Source of the DNA: Colias croceus
Lineage: Eukaryota > Arthropoda > Insecta > Lepidoptera > Pieridae
NCBI RefSeq assembly: GCF_905220415.1
Contig: NC_059537.1
Span: forward strand, 7,819,622-7,883,621
Direction: 5' to 3'
Length of the DNA stretch: 64,000 bases
Part shown: piece after piece, positions 60,916 through 64,000 of the stretch
How positions within the stretch are numbered: the stretch's first letter is position 1
Layout: each line of letters begins with the position of its first letter
The notes under the pieces: generated by a model
Seen by the model: only the letters and a program-made list of their open reading frames with translations
Database searches by the model: none
What the model was told of the DNA's origin: nothing
Program-made: the position numbers and the translations under genes

Positions 60916-61606
60916 ATCGATATTGTGCCTAAAGCATAGAACCTCAGCGTCAACAGTAATTGATGTTATGGAGATACCCCATGATTCCTGAAATGACAAC
61001 ATAAATTAGGTAGGTACCTATGTAATAAGGTTAGACGTGTTTGGTATAATATTAATGCCTCCATTAAACTAACCTGGCTCCTTTTATTCGTACGTATGGA
61101 TAAATTTCAAGAAGTAATTGTTCAACAGATTCTTTATCAAGTCGAAATCTCAATTGAAATTCGTGAGAATCCAGGGTCGCAAAAAAATCCACTCTTTCTC
61201 TATAATATATACTCTTTCACGCCCACTATCTTCTTCCGATATTCGATATAATATTAAACACTTCTCTATCACTATCTGAACTCCACATTTCGATATTGAA
61301 GCGGAAACAATGAAATAGTAAGAATTTAACCGCCCGAAATCGACGGGTAAACAAAATGCTATACGAATAGTAACTTTGACAGCATAATGACATTAAAAAT
61401 ATTTATAGGAACGCGATAAACTGTCTTCTCCATACAATATGCTTACCGTTCGTTAATAGTAACCCTCCCATCCGTCAGTAGGAAGCCGTCGGTAAGTTGC
61501 TTGACGAGACGTTTTTTATAGGAACGATTTTCGCTTACGCTTGGTTAATTATACTACTATTCGTAACTAAAACGGATCGTTTTTCAAATATAGGAACCGG
61601 GCATTA

Positions 61607-63902
61607 GTCACATATATCGAACAAATGAGAACATGCTAAAAATAACTATTCTCAACCTAGAATAATTTTGCTCTACCTTCTCTGGCACCACTATGTTCAT
61701 AATGATTTGATGTTTGCCCTATCCGGCTTGTTGTTTTACCTATTAGATGCAATACAAAATTGGTTATAGTTAGATTACAATAAATATACATTTTTGTGAC
61801 CTTAAAATTTGGCAATTGATTTCAACGGAGACTGAAACTGTGTATCCCCACCCAAACCTGCGTATAAAATAAAACCGTAATTTAAAATATCTGTTATAAT
61901 CTTCCGACACGTTTTAACTGTTATTAATTGTTTCGACGACGAAGGTTCGGAAGAGAATACACGTTTTTGTTAGCAAGGTCTTTATTGTTGTATCACAATA
62001 ATTATAAAATTAATGTCAAAATATGCGGAGCACGCCCGCCGAGTCTACAATAAGCCAAAGGATATCAGACATAATGATTATTAATGGCCCGAAGACAGCT
62101 TGTGAAATCATCTTTATGTTTACCCAAAAGTTTCTACATTACATACAAATTAAACTTTATGTTGACTACGATATAGATGAAAATATTCGTGATGGATTTA
62201 AACCATAGTCTTGTTATTTAGATTTCTATTGATTTAAACATTTGAACGTTGCTATAGGTAGGTATTTCCATTGGTATTGAAGATAAATTTGAGATTAATA
62301 GATATAATAAATTCTTTCTATTTGGTTCATTTTTTAAATAATAATTAATAACGCGGATGATAAAGTAATAGATACATTACCTATTAATTTTATGATAGAG
62401 TAGTATGTATTATGGATTGTAGAGCTGTGCTCATCTCATTTGATATACGTATTTTGATTTACCTTTGATACATTGATTTACCTTTACTACAGTAGGTAGT
62501 AAGTATCTATAATCACGATTCCGTGCGTTGTTTCCGTGAGGTCTATTCACCAGTATCCTTGCACAATTGATCTCTATAATGTATAAATATGATGATTATT
62601 TTACATAGTATTATGATGATCATTCGAAACGCTTTAACGTATCTTGCAAAGCCCGTAAGTGTATAACAGGATACTATTACGGCACATAAAGGGTGCGATG
62701 ATGCAGACGTGTGCATCAGCATGGCAAGTGGATGCGGATGCCGGCGAGGATGCAACAAATCCGCTTAGCACGGTCACTGGCGCCGCCTACGTCCGTCCCG
62801 GTACCGACCTAAACGACCTTAATGGATTTTTCATGTCGATTGCACTTTGTAAAAGTGAGCGTGGGATTATCGAAAATTTTTCAATAGCCAAAATAAACGA
62901 ATACATTTTTGTCTATTTCCATTCAATTTAATAAAAACATTTTAGGTTAATGATAAAATACAAATAAGGAAGGTTTTCAATATTCCATACATATTACTTG
63001 AACCACGAAAAGTAATCAGTTTTTTAGTTCATCCATTAATAACGATAGAAAGAACCTTCAACCACCACTGAATTGGCCTATCTATCAGCTTAGCACAGAA
63101 AAAATCAAGCATCTAACCTATTCATTATTCACGTTACAATTAATACAAATCTCATAGTATTCGGCAATAGGTGTAATATTATCACTATCGAAAAATCGCG
63201 GACCATACATGGGGGTGTAGCAGATAGGTCCTCTACCTCCCAGCTTCATATTGGGACACCCTGTATTAAGCATTTTTACTAGTGAACTCGATAAATGCAG
63301 GCAAACTAGATTCCATTCTCAATTTATTTATTTTAATACACAGGTACCTTATGATTAAATGAAATTATAAGGTGGCCGTTTAGCTGAAAAAAGTTGCGAT
63401 AAACATCTCGAAATCATAATTATGAGGGTATAAATATTATCCAGTAGGTAGGAACACTCATGAAGTAATGTAAATAAACCTTTAATAAACTTACATAACA
63501 CTTTTTAAATGTTATCTATTTTTTAGAGTTCGTTAAAAACATTAAAATTTAAAGTTACATCATATACCTACCTGTTTGTATGAACTTATTCCATTTTTAT
63601 ACGTAAGTGCTATTTTCTCTTTGTACAAAATACAACCATCACTCATGTACCTAATGTTCTAATTCTGATACTATGGTATGGGCGTATGGGCTGTTGGGCT
63701 GTAGAAATATATTTATGTGTTTTATTTATATAAAACTGCTTGTCAATGTTATAAAGAAAAAATAATTAAGTTCCTAAAATAATTTAGGAACGGAACCCCG
63801 GTACATAATTCATACTTGGTCTTATTAAAATTTTACATATGTCGTGCATTAATTAAAAAGATGCATTAATTTGCAAGAAAAAAATATGAAGATAGTGAAA
63901 AG
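61607..63902. other. Non-coding spacer
   Basis: Mostly AT-rich. A GC-richer patch at 62690-62830 has an unassigned open frame (+ strand, 62659-62931). A fragment at about 63190-63265 ends '...GGGACACCCTGTATTAAGCA', wording shared with the 24323 repeat and other lepidopteran repeats. Confidence 0.4.
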
Positions 63903-64000
63903 ATGAGTCGAGTGGTACGGGAGACGGGAGAGACGTCATTACCGCAATCAAAGCTCGAAGCCGCAGCAAGCGCCCCGCGTCCGCCAGCTAACGACGAGTG
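63903..64000 (+). CDS. Possible start of a gene at the window edge (hypothetical)
   Basis: An ATG at 63903 opens a frame with no stop to the end of the window, beginning MSRVVRETGETSLPQSKLEA and continuing with Ala/Pro-rich AASAPRPPANDE. The base composition turns abruptly GC-rich compared with the preceding AT-rich DNA, and codon use looks coding-like. It is only 98 bases, with no motif I recognise. It could equally be a 5' UTR or a chance frame. Confidence 0.35.
   Translation, partial: MSRVVRETGETSLPQSKLEAAASAPRPPANDE

Larger units (their letters stand above)
59509..61603. mobile_element. PIF/Harbinger-like DNA transposon, defective
   Basis: Perfect 17-bp terminal inverted repeats TGCCCGGTTCCTATATT (59509-59525; reverse complement at 61587-61603) are flanked by the 3-bp duplication TTA (59506-59508 and 61604-61606). 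A TTA/TAA duplication with G/C-rich short termini is the PIF/Harbinger signature. The 2095-bp element contains a Myb/SANT-like ORF remnant, the second protein that Harbinger elements typically carry, but no DDE transposase. A LINE fragment (60487-60567) and a short repeat (60754-60915) sit inside, apparently in place of the missing transposase region. It is non-autonomous. Confidence 0.85.

Noticed and set aside
62659..62931. 90-codon open frame with a GC-rich core
   Set aside because: Only the middle 130 bases look coding-like, with no motif and no clean splice sites.

Overview
The window is AT-rich, gene-poor nuclear DNA from an insect, almost certainly a moth or butterfly. The evidence is two multi-exon genes with GT-AG introns (a DIP-type immunoglobulin protein and a classical odorant-binding protein) and a set of interspersed repeats I associate with Lepidoptera: a tRNA-like SINE ending in (ATG)n, several short repeats of the 'CCGCCCGCGGCTTCGCCCGC ... 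TTCGCCTTTATAATATTAG' kind, and a 'GGCCAAGTGCGAGTCGGACTC' repeat. No bacterial-type operon, rRNA gene or CRISPR array is present.

Layout: 1-13614 has no recognisable coding exon and is 5' flank or a long first intron. 13615-22884 (+) carries the last seven coding exons of a Dpr-interacting-protein (DIP)/lachesin-like cell-adhesion gene: three Ig domains, a Pro/Thr-rich stalk and a short GPI-type hydrophobic tail. The signal-peptide exon is not visible. 22885-45365 is non-coding DNA with a SINE, retroelement-tail repeats and hairpin-rich MITE-like pieces. 45374-49693 is a complete non-autonomous DNA transposon with 8-bp target duplications (hAT-like). Most of it is a 3.6-kb minisatellite of 12-bp and 17-bp units that is open in all six frames; this gives very long spurious ORFs. 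51352-52140 (-) is a broken non-LTR retrotransposon 3' end. 55293-59067 (-) is a complete six-exon odorant-binding-protein gene with a TATA box and poly(A) signals. 59509-61603 is a PIF/Harbinger-like element (17-bp terminal inverted repeats, TTA duplications). It holds a frameshifted Myb/SANT-like ORF and nested retroelement scraps. At the right edge (63903-64000) a GC-rich open frame may start another gene.

The two genes are not obviously linked in function: one is a synaptic-recognition surface protein, the other a secreted ligand carrier. They lie about 32 kb apart and point toward each other across repeat-rich DNA. All family calls come from motif reading. No database search was run.
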